The notes beneath the pieces are model-generated. The model did no database searches. It was not told the DNA's origin and saw only the letters and a program-made list of their open reading frames with translations. From DASVLX01 sp036384655 (lineage in GTDB: Bacteria > Actinomycetota > Actinomycetes > Mycobacteriales > Pseudonocardiaceae), in the NCBI GenBank assembly GCA_036384655.1, contig DASVLX010000297.1, positions 23,090 to 87,089 of the forward strand: a DNA stretch of 64,000 nucleotides, in the 5' to 3' direction. Positions 43,212 to 51,495 of the stretch are shown here, piece after piece. The position numbers and the translations under genes are program-made. Numbering within the stretch: the first letter of the stretch is position 1; every line of letters begins with the position of its first letter.

Positions 43212-45269
43212 ATGTCAGAGATCAATCCCGCGAGAAACGGTTCCGCGAATCCCAGTTCGGCGGCCACCACCGGAACGACGACGGGCGTGGCCAACGACAC
43301 GCCCGAAAGCGTGCCCGGCGACATGACCAGCGGATTGAGCAGCCGCATGAGCGGTGGCGCCGCCGAGCCGGTCGTGCCGGCACCGGCCGCGCCGCGCGAG
43401 TCACCGATCCAGCAGCGGTCCGCGACGGCGGCACGGCTGGTGGTTGGCCGGGGCCTGTTCGGCGGACCGGCTCCGCTGGTGCCCGACGATCTGTACACCA
43501 GGATCGTGTCGGGCCTGGCCGACCGGCGGCGACACGAACTGATCCTGCAGCCGCGCGCCGAGGCGGACACGAACACCTACTTCGGCCGGTTTCCGGCCAG
43601 CTGGTGGCAGCGCTGGACGGTCTGCACCGAGGTCCAGCTGAGCTGCGTCGCCGGCGGCTCCGGCGAGGTGGCGCTGATGGCCTCGGATGCCAACGGTGAG
43701 GAGCGGGTGGTCGCGGCCCAGCGCCTGGAAAACGCCCCGGCGCGGACCGTCCGGCTGTCCGCGCCGATCGACCGGTTCGCCGACGGCGGCGGGATGTGGC
43801 TGCGGGCGCGCAGCCACGGCGACCCGCTGACCGTCACCGACCTGAACTGGACGGTGGCCGGACCGGACCGGCCGCGGTCCGCTGTGCTGGTCATCTGCAC
43901 CTGCAACCGGCCCGAGGACTGCCTCAACACGCTCACCGCGCTGGCCGGTGACCCGGCCGCGCTGACCCTGGTGGACACCATCTACGTGGCCGACCAGGGC
44001 GGCGACGCGGTGTGCGACCGGCCGAGGTTCGCCGAGGTGTCCGCCGCGCTCGGCGACAAGCTGCGCTACCTGCGCCAGCCGAACCTGGGTGGCGCAGGCG
44101 GGTTCACCCGTGGGCTCTACGAGGCCGCCACCCGTCCAGAGCAGACCAATGTGCTGTTCATGGACGACGACGTGCTCTGCGACCCGGAGATCGTGATCCG
44201 GCTGACCGCGTTCGCCAACCGGACCATCACGCCGACGATCGTCGGTGGCCAGATGCTGTACCTGCTGCACCCGCGCAACCTGCACGTGGGCGCCGAGTAC
44301 GCCGATCTGGAGGATCTGGCGCCCGGACTGGTCGTCCCGCGCGCGCCACACGACATGGACCTCACCGGCGAGAACAACGAGGGCCGGCGAAACGTGCAGG
44401 ACCGGCGGGTCGACCCCGGCTACAACGGCTGGTGGGCCTGCCTCATCCCGGCCGAGATCGTCGAGGCGGTCGGGTACCCGTTGCCGCTGTTCTTCCAGTG
44501 GGACGACGTGGAGTACGGCTACCGGGCGGCCCAGCACGGGTTCGGCACGGTCACCCTGCCCGGCGCCGGCCTGTGGCATGCCGACTTCCACTGGAAGGAC
44601 TGGGACGAGTGGCACCGGTACTTCAACATCCGTAACTCGTTGATCACCGCCGCGCTGCACAGCAGGTTCCGGCCGCTGCGGGTGGGCCGGGTGCTGAGCG
44701 CGCAGCTGGTCCGCTACCTGGTCAGCATGCAGTACGGGCTGGCCGCCACCACGATCAAGGCAATCGACGACTTCCTCGCCGGTCCGGACATCCTGGCCGA
44801 CGGCGGTATCGCGGCGATGGCCGAGATCCGCCGGCTACGGGACCGGTACCCGGAGACGAAGCTGCGTCGCTTCACCGAACTACCCGACCGACCCGAACTG
44901 CGACCGGGCCATATCCCGATGATCCAGGCCGCGCCGAGGCCCAGCCGCCGGCGCGCGGTGCTGGCCAAACGACTCGTCTACCAGTTGCTCGGCCGGTCGG
45001 CGTACCAGGCGGGCACGGTGTCGGCGGGCGACTCCTACTGGTGGCACGTCTCACTGTTCGACACCGCGGTGGTGACCGACGCGTCGCAGCAGGGCGTGCG
45101 GATTCGGCAACGCGATCGTGATCTCGCCATCGATCTGGGCCGACAGGCCGCCGCCACACTGCGTCGGTTCCTCCGCGAGGCCCGGGCGGCGCAGGCCGCC
45201 TATCGTGCCGCCCTGCCCACCCTGGTCAGCCGGGACAACTGGACCAGGCTGTACCAGCGCTCCGCCTGA
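43212..45269 (+). CDS. GlfT2-type glycosyltransferase, divergent copy A
   Basis: 685 aa GT2 enzyme of the galactofuranosyltransferase 2 layout: N-terminal beta-sandwich (YFGRFPASWWQRWT at about residue 125), GT-A domain with DQGGD and NLGGAGGFTRG, the metal site DDD at 318-320 (FMDDDVLCD), the catalytic WDDVEYGYRAAQHG and HADFHWKDW, and a C-terminal helical domain. An extra N-terminal segment of about 70 residues, Thr/Ser/Ala-rich, is not present in copy B. All catalytic residues are present, so it should be active. It may polymerise galactan in series with copy B, or a different furanose glycan. Start ATG 43212. Confidence 0.9.
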   Translation: MSEINPARNGSANPSSAATTGTTTGVANDTPESVPGDMTSGLSSRMSGGAAEPVVPAPAAPRESPIQQRSATAARLVVGRGLFGGPAPLVPDDLYTRIVSGLADRRRHELILQPRAEADTNTYFGRFPASWWQRWTVCTEVQLSCVAGGSGEVALMASDANGEERVVAAQRLENAPARTVRLSAPIDRFADGGGMWLRARSHGDPLTVTDLNWTVAGPDRPRSAVLVICTCNRPEDCLNTLTALAGDPAALTLVDTIYVADQGGDAVCDRPRFAEVSAALGDKLRYLRQPNLGGAGGFTRGLYEAATRPEQTNVLFMDDDVLCDPEIVIRLTAFANRTITPTIVGGQMLYLLHPRNLHVGAEYADLEDLAPGLVVPRAPHDMDLTGENNEGRRNVQDRRVDPGYNGWWACLIPAEIVEAVGYPLPLFFQWDDVEYGYRAAQHGFGTVTLPGAGLWHADFHWKDWDEWHRYFNIRNSLITAALHSRFRPLRVGRVLSAQLVRYLVSMQYGLAATTIKAIDDFLAGPDILADGGIAAMAEIRRLRDRYPETKLRRFTELPDRPELRPGHIPMIQAAPRPSRRRAVLAKRLVYQLLGRSAYQAGTVSAGDSYWWHVSLFDTAVVTDASQQGVRIRQRDRDLAIDLGRQAAATLRRFLREARAAQAAYRAALPTLVSRDNWTRLYQRSA

Positions 45270-45416
45270 TTCATCCACTTGATTCGGCCCCGCATGATTC
45301 GGCAACGCGGATTTCCACTAGTCTCCATTCGCCACTCGCTATTCCTGAGATAGCGCCACCGCAACCGCTGGCTGGCCGGATCATGTGCCGGACCCGCCAG
45401 GGAGGAACTACGTCTC

Positions 45417-47384
45417 ATGGCGAACAGGACGACGGCACAGTCCGAGAAGCATGCCGATTTCAACGCCCAGTTGGAAGAACTGATCTCGCCGAACAGTCCG
45501 TCGTCCGGCGCGCTGTTGCAGCGGGTGATCGCGCCCCGCGCCGGCGACCCGATGGACGTGCGCGCGCTCTACCTGGACGAGGACAAGGGCAACCGGCAGC
45601 GTTCTCGGGCCACCCGGCGCACCATCCTGGAGATCCCCGGCGACTCCGAGGTGTCCTTCGCCTCCTACTTCAACGCGTTCCCGGCCAGCTACTGGCGTCG
45701 CTGGACCACCCTGGACGAGGTTGAGCTGCGGCTGTACGTGGACAACCGGTGCCGCATCGACATCTACCGGTCCAAGGCCGACGCGACCCAGATCCACGTC
45801 ACCGGCCAGGTGGTCGAGAAGGCCGGGCCGGTCACCTTCCTGCTGGACCTCAAGCCGTTCGAGGACGGCGGCTGGTACTGGTTCGACGTCACCACCGAGT
45901 CGGAGCCGGTCAACCTGATCGACAGCGGCTGGTACGCGACCGTGCCGGCGCCCGGTCGTGGCACCGTGGCGATCGCGATCACCACGTTCAACCGGCCCGA
46001 CGACTGCGCCGCCGCGCTGCGGACGCTCGGCGAGGACCCGCTGGTGCTGTCCGCCATCGAGGCCGTGACCGTCGCCGACCAGGGCAACCGCAAGGTGCGT
46101 GACGCGGCCGGCTTCGCCGCGGCCGCCGAGGCACTGGGTGACCGGCTGCGCATCAAGGACCAGGCCAACCTGGGCGGCAGCGGCGGGTTCGCGCGCGGCA
46201 TGTACGAGGCGCTGACAGCGACCGACGCCGAGCAGATCCTGCTCATGGACGACGACATCGTGATCGAGCCCGACACCGTGCTGCGCGCCCTGGCGTTCTC
46301 CCGGTTCGCCGAGCGCCCGATGGTGGTCGGCGGCCAGATGCTCAACCTCCAGGCACGCTCCCACCTGCACTCGATGGGTGAGGTCGTGGACGGCGGTCGG
46401 TTCATGTGGCGGGGTGCGCCGCATGTCACCTACGACCATGACTTCGCCACGTACCCGCTGCGCGACGAGGAGTCCGAGGACCTGCACCGCCGCATCGACG
46501 TTGACTACAACGGCTGGTGGATGTGCATGATCCCGCGCTCGGTGGCCGAGGAGGTGGGCCTGCCGCTGCCGCTGTTCATCAAGTGGGATGACACCGAGTA
46601 CTGCCTGCGGGCGGCCCGCGCCGGTCACCCGACGGTCAGCCTGCCGGGTGTGGCGATCTGGCATATGCCCTGGTCGAACAAGGACGACGCGACCGACTGG
46701 CAGGCGTACTTCCACCTGCGCAACCGACTCGTGGTGGCCGCCATGTACGGCTGGTTCGAGCACCCGAAAGCCCTCGTCAAGGACCTGTCCAAGAGCACCC
46801 TGAAGCATCTGCTGTCGCTGGAGTACTCGACGGTGGCCCTGCAGGACCGGGCCATCCACGACTTCATGGCCGGTCCGCAGGCGCTGTTCGGGCTGCTGCG
46901 GACCGCGCTGCCGGAGGTGCGCAAGCAGCGTGCCGAGTACCCCGACGGCCAGGTGCTGCCGTCCGCGCGGGACCTGCCGCTGCCCTCGATGGACGCGGTC
47001 AGCGCGGAGGGATTCCTGCGGCCGCCGGCCGGCAAGATCGCCATCGGCAAGACGCTGGCCGAGAGCCTGTTGCACAACGTGGCGCCGGCGAGGCCGGAGC
47101 ACCACGAGGTGCCGCAGCTGAACATCGCGGCCCGGGACGCGCGCTGGTTCCTGTTGTCCCGGATCGACGGCGCGACCGTGGCCACCGCGGACGGCCGCGG
47201 CGTGACCTACCGCAAGCGTGATCCGCAGGTGTTCTGGAAGCTGCTCAAGCAGGCCGGCGTGAACCACCTGAAGCTGAGCCGGGAGTGGCCGCGGCTGCGC
47301 CGCGAGTACCAGGCGGCCCTGAAGAACCTGACCTCGCTGGAGTCGTGGCGCCAGGTGTTCGAGAGCACCTCGCCGGAGGGCTGA
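45417..47384 (+). CDS. glfT2: Galactofuranosyltransferase GlfT2
   Basis: 655 aa. Close match in block order to mycobacterial GlfT2: SEVSFASYFNAFPASYWRRW, NLGGSGGFARGMYEAL, metal site DDD 278-280 (LLMDDDIVIEPD), RRIDVDYNGWWMCMIP, WDDTEYCLRAARAGHP, WHMPWSNKDDATDWQAYF. It extends galactan on the lipid carrier with alternating beta-1,5 and beta-1,6 Galf. Of the two tandem copies this is the better orthologue of Rv3808c. ATG 45417 lies 11 bases after GGGAGG. A hairpin terminator follows. Confidence 0.96.
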   Translation: MANRTTAQSEKHADFNAQLEELISPNSPSSGALLQRVIAPRAGDPMDVRALYLDEDKGNRQRSRATRRTILEIPGDSEVSFASYFNAFPASYWRRWTTLDEVELRLYVDNRCRIDIYRSKADATQIHVTGQVVEKAGPVTFLLDLKPFEDGGWYWFDVTTESEPVNLIDSGWYATVPAPGRGTVAIAITTFNRPDDCAAALRTLGEDPLVLSAIEAVTVADQGNRKVRDAAGFAAAAEALGDRLRIKDQANLGGSGGFARGMYEALTATDAEQILLMDDDIVIEPDTVLRALAFSRFAERPMVVGGQMLNLQARSHLHSMGEVVDGGRFMWRGAPHVTYDHDFATYPLRDEESEDLHRRIDVDYNGWWMCMIPRSVAEEVGLPLPLFIKWDDTEYCLRAARAGHPTVSLPGVAIWHMPWSNKDDATDWQAYFHLRNRLVVAAMYGWFEHPKALVKDLSKSTLKHLLSLEYSTVALQDRAIHDFMAGPQALFGLLRTALPEVRKQRAEYPDGQVLPSARDLPLPSMDAVSAEGFLRPPAGKIAIGKTLAESLLHNVAPARPEHHEVPQLNIAARDARWFLLSRIDGATVATADGRGVTYRKRDPQVFWKLLKQAGVNHLKLSREWPRLRREYQAALKNLTSLESWRQVFESTSPEG

Positions 47385-47389
47385 GCCTG

Positions 47390-47419
47390 CCGCGCGGGCC
47401 CGTGTGCGACCCCGCGCGG
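47390..47419 (+). terminator. Hairpin terminator after glfT2
   Basis: CCGCGCGGG (47390-47398) and CCCGCGCGG (47411-47419) pair around a 12-base loop, six bases after the glfT2 stop. A second inverted repeat, ACCTACGGCGGC (47455-47466) with 47494-47505, overlaps the stop of the convergent small gene. Confidence 0.65.
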
Positions 47420-47490
47420 GGCGGGGGGCTTACCTACGTGACGTGCCCGCGACGACCTACGGCGGCAGAGGGCGGTTGGGAGCCGGCCGG

Positions 47491-47754
47491 TCAGCCGCCG
47501 TAGGTTCGCTCCGGCATGCCGTAGACGGGCTGTCCGAGACCCTGGATGTGGTCCACGAGCCCGACGATGACATGCGAGAAGTTCACCGTGACGGCTGTTC
47601 CGTTGGCGGCGGTAATGGTCTCGAACTGGCCGCGACGGATCAGGTCGGGGATGCTGGCGGCGATTTTGTCGGTTTCGTCGTCGTCGATCGCGATGAGAAG
47701 TGGTTCGGACCCGCTGGTCAGGTGCAACACCAGCGCACTCTTGGGTTGGCTCAT
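47491..47754 (-). CDS. Conserved small actinobacterial protein, 87 aa
   Basis: 87 aa, acidic, no membrane helix, alternating beta and helix (ALVLHLTSGSEPLLIAIDDDETDKI, VTVNFSHVIVGLVDHIQGLG). It begins ATG 47754 and stops within an inverted repeat shared with the end of the glfT2 transcript. Its compact, even composition and codon use suggest a genuine gene, probably with a small ubiquitin-like or SH3-like fold. The function is not known. Confidence 0.7.
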   Translation of the reverse strand: MSQPKSALVLHLTSGSEPLLIAIDDDETDKIAASIPDLIRRGQFETITAANGTAVTVNFSHVIVGLVDHIQGLGQPVYGMPERTYGG

Positions 47755-47956
47755 GTGTTCCAGCCAACATCATGTTGGGCCACGCGCAATGTGATTTCGC
47801 TGCCAGCGCACTGGTTTCCTGATGCTGAGCCGTCGCGAGATCGTTGCTGACGGTGACGATTCTCGGCTTCGGGGGTGACGCCGCTGGGTGGGAAGGAGCA
47901 GCGGATACGCTCATGAGCATGACCAAGTGTTTGTCGCCGGTGAGAACATAGCCGGC

Positions 47957-48649
47957 GTGAGTTCGGTTTCGTCAGGACCCGATCCGCGGTTGATCGCCGC
48001 CGCACTGGACTGTTTCCTCAGCTTCGGCGTCCGGAAGACGTCGCTGACCGATGTCGCCGACCGGGCCCACGTGTCGAGAGCGACCGCCTACCGCGTGTTC
48101 GGGGACAAGGACGGTCTGGTCCGTGCCGTGGTCGAGGCCGAGGTGACCCGGTTCCTGGAGCGGTTGGACGAAGAGGTGGTGTGGGACGCACCACTGTCCG
48201 ACGCGCTCGCCCAGGCGATCACCTTCACCCTCGACTACCTGCGCGACCATGCCGTGCTGCAGCGCATCATCAGCCGGGAACCGGAGCAGATCACCGAGGT
48301 GGTGGTGCAGCGGCCCGGTGAGACATCGCTGGTCCAGGCGTTCCTGCCGGCCGTGGTGGAGCGGTTCGTGCGAACCCACCACGACGTGCTACGGGTGCCG
48401 GTCGACCAGGCCGCCGAGTGGCTGCTGCGGATGGCACTGAGCCTGCTGCTGAACCCCGACACGACGCTGCCCGATCCCAGAGCGGTCGCCGACCTGCTGC
48501 TGGCCGGTCTGGTGAGCAACGACGGCAATGACGGCGAGGAAAACCCGCAGGATGAGATGGAGACGCTCCGCCCCCGCGCCGAGGACGAGCGGACCAGGGC
48601 GGGTAAGGCCAGTCAGATCGAGGCGGCCGAGCCGACCATCGACGGCTGA
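47957..48649 (+). CDS. TetR-family transcriptional regulator
   Basis: 230 aa from GTG 47957; an in-frame start at 47888 would add 23 residues. N-terminal HTH: LIAAALDCFLSFGVRKTSLTDVADRAHVSRATAYRVFGDKDGLV, typical TetR. The C-terminal ligand-binding domain is helical, followed by an acidic, disordered tail of about 40 residues (EENPQDEMETLRPRAEDE). It lies between glfT2 and glfT1 and may regulate one of them or something elsewhere; no operator is recognised. Confidence 0.88.
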   Translation: MSSVSSGPDPRLIAAALDCFLSFGVRKTSLTDVADRAHVSRATAYRVFGDKDGLVRAVVEAEVTRFLERLDEEVVWDAPLSDALAQAITFTLDYLRDHAVLQRIISREPEQITEVVVQRPGETSLVQAFLPAVVERFVRTHHDVLRVPVDQAAEWLLRMALSLLLNPDTTLPDPRAVADLLLAGLVSNDGNDGEENPQDEMETLRPRAEDERTRAGKASQIEAAEPTIDG

Positions 48650-48714
48650 ACCCAGCCAGCCAGGCTCAACCGCGCCACCTGTGAGCGCTTTCCACTTGCG
48701 GTCTACCCGCCGGC

Positions 48715-49620
48715 CTACTTGCGGAAGAAATGTTCCCGCTGGCCCTGCCTGAGCAGCCGCAGCCATTCGATGAACGCCGCCGGATCGCGGCGCACCCACA
48801 GGAAGTACAGGCCGAAGCGGATCACTTCCAGGGCGCCGATCTTCCGCATACCCGGCTGGGACAGCAGGTAGCCGCGGTTGCGGTAGGTGTAGTAGCGCTT
48901 GATCGGGTCGCCAGGGTCCTGCGCGTGGAACCGGCCGCCCAACATCGGCTTGAACTCCGCCGAGCCGTCCGGATGCAGATACGAGACCCGCAGGCTGGTG
49001 CCGAACGGCAGCCCGGACCGGACCAGGCGGCGGTGCGTCTCGACCTCGTCGCCCCGGAAGAACAGCCGGTAGTCCGGCACGCCGATGACGTCCAGCGTGC
49101 TGGCCCGGAACAGTGCGCCGTTGAACAGCGACGCGATGCCCGGCAGGAAGTCGGTGCCCAGTTCCTCCGTGCGTCGCTTCCAGGTCAGCCCACGCCGCAG
49201 CGGGAACGCCAGCCGGTCGGGCGTGTCGATGTTGGTCACCATCGGGGAGACCTCGGCCAGGCCGCGGCGGTCCGCCACGTCCAGCAGGGTGGCCAGCACG
49301 TTCTCGTCGGCCGGCCGGCCGTCGTCATCGGCCAGCCAGACCCAGTCCGCGCCGAGACTGAGCGCGTGCAGGATGCCCAGTGCGAAGCCGCCGGCACCGC
49401 CCAGATTGCGCCGCGACAGTAGATAGGTGCTGGGAATGGAGCATGCCGCGACGACGTCGCGGGCCGGGTCGTCCGGACCGTTGTCCACCACGACCAGGTG
49501 GTCCGGTGGCCGTGTCTGGGTGGCGAGCGCCTTCAGCGAGTCGGTGAGCAGCTCCCGGCGGTGCCGGGTGACCACGACGGCCACCACGGAAGGCGACGCC
49601 GTCGGCTCGGATTGCGTCAT
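48715..49620 (-). CDS. glfT1: Galactofuranosyltransferase GlfT1
   Basis: 301 aa GT2 enzyme. The GT-A fold shows VVAVVVTRHRRELLTDSL, NLGGAGGFALGI, the DDD metal site in WVWLADDDGRP and FFRGDEVETHRR. It adds the first two galactofuranose residues to the rhamnosyl-GlcNAc-PP-decaprenyl linker, in the cytoplasm at the membrane. Length and gene order (with Wzt and Wzm) equal Rv3782. ATG 49620. It is separated from wzt by eight bases, so it is one operon. Confidence 0.95.
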   Translation of the reverse strand: MTQSEPTASPSVVAVVVTRHRRELLTDSLKALATQTRPPDHLVVVDNGPDDPARDVVAACSIPSTYLLSRRNLGGAGGFALGILHALSLGADWVWLADDDGRPADENVLATLLDVADRRGLAEVSPMVTNIDTPDRLAFPLRRGLTWKRRTEELGTDFLPGIASLFNGALFRASTLDVIGVPDYRLFFRGDEVETHRRLVRSGLPFGTSLRVSYLHPDGSAEFKPMLGGRFHAQDPGDPIKRYYTYRNRGYLLSQPGMRKIGALEVIRFGLYFLWVRRDPAAFIEWLRLLRQGQREHFFRK

Positions 49621-49628
49621 GGTCGGCC

Positions 49629-50486
49629 TCAGCCCTCTGCTTCGCCTGGAGCAACGGAAACGCGGGTCTTACTGTCCTCGCCGCCGGTGGGCAGCGCGTG
49701 CTCGATGCCGAGACGTCGCATCGTCTCGGTGCTCATGTTCTCGTACGGATCGCGGCCCTTGTAGCCGGCGATGACCTCGCGGAGGGAACCGGCAAGCCGG
49801 ATGCGGCCCTCCTCCATCCACACACCGGTGTCGCACAACTCCATCAGGAACTCGTCGGAGTGACTGGCGAACACCAGGATGCCGGACCGCCTGACCAGGT
49901 CGTTGAGCCGGTCGCGCGCCTTGTCCAGGAAGGCCGCGTCGACCGAGCCGATGCCCTCGTCGAGGATCAGGATCTCCGGGTCGATCGAGGTGACGACACC
50001 CAGCGCCAGCCGCACCCGCATGCCGGTCGAATAGGTGCGCAGCGGCATCTGCAGGTAGTCGCCGAGCTCGGTGAAGTCGGCGATGTCGTCCACCCGGGTT
50101 TCCATCTGCCTGCGGGTCATGCCCAGGTAGAGACCACGGATGATGATGTTGTCCACGCCGGACATCTCCGGGTCCATGCCCACGCCGAGGTCGAAGACCG
50201 GGGCTATCTTGCCGACGATCCTGGCCTCGCCGCGGGTCGGCTCGTAGATGCCGGACAGCAGGCGCAGCAGGGTGGACTTGCCGGCGCCGTTGTGGCCGAC
50301 CAGACCGACCCGATCGCCCTCCCGCAGCGACAGCGTCACGTCCCGCAACGCCTCGATGATCGGCGCCTTCTGAGCGGTGCCGATCCTGCCGCCCACCTTG
50401 CCCAACACGGCCTTCTTCAACGACCTCGACTTGGCGTCGAAGATCGGGAAGTCCACCGCGGCGTTCCAGACGTCGATACTGACCAT
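49629..50486 (-). CDS. Galactan ABC exporter ATPase (Wzt-like)
   Basis: 285 aa. Walker A GHNGAGKST, signature TYSTGMRVRLALG, Walker B EILILDEGIGSVD and the H-loop FASHSDEF are present. It belongs to the polysaccharide/teichoic-acid exporter ATPases (Wzt type) without a C-terminal carbohydrate-binding domain, matching mycobacterial Rv3781. It energises export of lipid-linked galactan. ATG 50486 is the true start; upstream sequence is frame extension. It shares an operon with wzm and glfT1. Confidence 0.94.
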   Translation of the reverse strand: MVSIDVWNAAVDFPIFDAKSRSLKKAVLGKVGGRIGTAQKAPIIEALRDVTLSLREGDRVGLVGHNGAGKSTLLRLLSGIYEPTRGEARIVGKIAPVFDLGVGMDPEMSGVDNIIIRGLYLGMTRRQMETRVDDIADFTELGDYLQMPLRTYSTGMRVRLALGVVTSIDPEILILDEGIGSVDAAFLDKARDRLNDLVRRSGILVFASHSDEFLMELCDTGVWMEEGRIRLAGSLREVIAGYKGRDPYENMSTETMRRLGIEHALPTGGEDSKTRVSVAPGEAEG

Positions 50487-50503
50487 GGTTGGTACGGCCT
50501 CAC

Positions 50504-51415
50504 TCAGACCCAGTAGGAAACTCGGGCACGGTAGTTGCGCATCACGATGAGCGCCAGCCCCCAGCCGACGATCGTGATACCTCCCACCACATACCAGCTT
50601 GCCGGGGAAATCAGCTGGCCGGTCAGCGGTGCACGGACGACCTGCACGAAGTGGTAGAGGGGATTGAGGTCGAACAGTATCTTCGCCCACTGGCCCTCGC
50701 GGCCGACCAGCAGTGAGTCAGGGTTCCACACGATCGGGGTCAGGTAGAACAGCAGGTTGATCAAACTGTTGATGACCTGCGGGATGTCCCGGTAGCGGGT
50801 CGAGATGATGCCGCACAGCAGGGCGAGCCACAGCGCGTTCAGCGCGAGCAGCACCAGCCCCGGGATGGCCATGAACCAGCCCCAGTTCAGGCCCGGCTGG
50901 CACACTGCCTCGTTGCTGACTCCGCACGGAATGCCGTTCATCGTGTACGGGTGGCTCAACGCACCGAAGAAGATCACCAGCACGATCACGTAGATGATGA
51001 CGTTGTGCAGGAACATCAGCGCCTGTCGCCACACCGTGCGTAGCGCGTACACCGTCAGCGGCGCGGGTAGGTGCTTGATCAGGCCCTCGTTGGCGATGAA
51101 GGTCTCCATGCCATCCGTGATGCAGCCGCTGATGAAGCCCCAGACGATGAATCCGGTGGTCACATAGGGCAGCTGGTACTTGATCGGCACACCCAGCAGC
51201 AGGCCGTACAGCAGGCCCAGGCCAGCCGAGGTGACCGCCATCGAGATCGTGATCCAGAGGGGGCCAATCACCGAGCGCCGGTATCGCTGTTTGATGTCCT
51301 GCCAGGCAAGATGCGACCACAACTCGCGCTGTCGCACGCCGCGCCGGAGATCGTCGAAAGCCCGCGTGAAACTTCGACTCGGCGTGGTGTGTGGCATCGG
51401 TCGCGACCGATCCAT
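50504..51415 (-). CDS. Galactan ABC exporter permease (Wzm-like)
   Basis: 303 aa, six membrane helices with an ABC-2 pattern. The N-terminal cytoplasmic segment REL...LAWQDIKQRYRRSVIGPLW is the family hallmark before helix 1, and VFFANEG-like FIANEGLIKHLPAPL and the final FDLNPLYHFVQVVRAPL are also conserved. It forms the channel with the Wzt-like ATPase, counterpart of Rv3783. ATG 51415 is used; ATG 51397 is possible. Confidence 0.93.
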   Translation of the reverse strand: MDRSRPMPHTTPSRSFTRAFDDLRRGVRQRELWSHLAWQDIKQRYRRSVIGPLWITISMAVTSAGLGLLYGLLLGVPIKYQLPYVTTGFIVWGFISGCITDGMETFIANEGLIKHLPAPLTVYALRTVWRQALMFLHNVIIYVIVLVIFFGALSHPYTMNGIPCGVSNEAVCQPGLNWGWFMAIPGLVLLALNALWLALLCGIISTRYRDIPQVINSLINLLFYLTPIVWNPDSLLVGREGQWAKILFDLNPLYHFVQVVRAPLTGQLISPASWYVVGGITIVGWGLALIVMRNYRARVSYWV

Positions 51416-51495
51416 CGGCTCCACCGCGCTGGTAGCTTGCACGAACAGTGAGGGTACCGGCGGCCGGTGGATACCGGCGAAGGGGCGCGGGCCCG

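Noticed and set aside
43401..44660. Minus-strand frames opposite the GlfT2-type genes
   Set aside because: Composition typical of antisense frames in GC-rich DNA and no recognisable motif.
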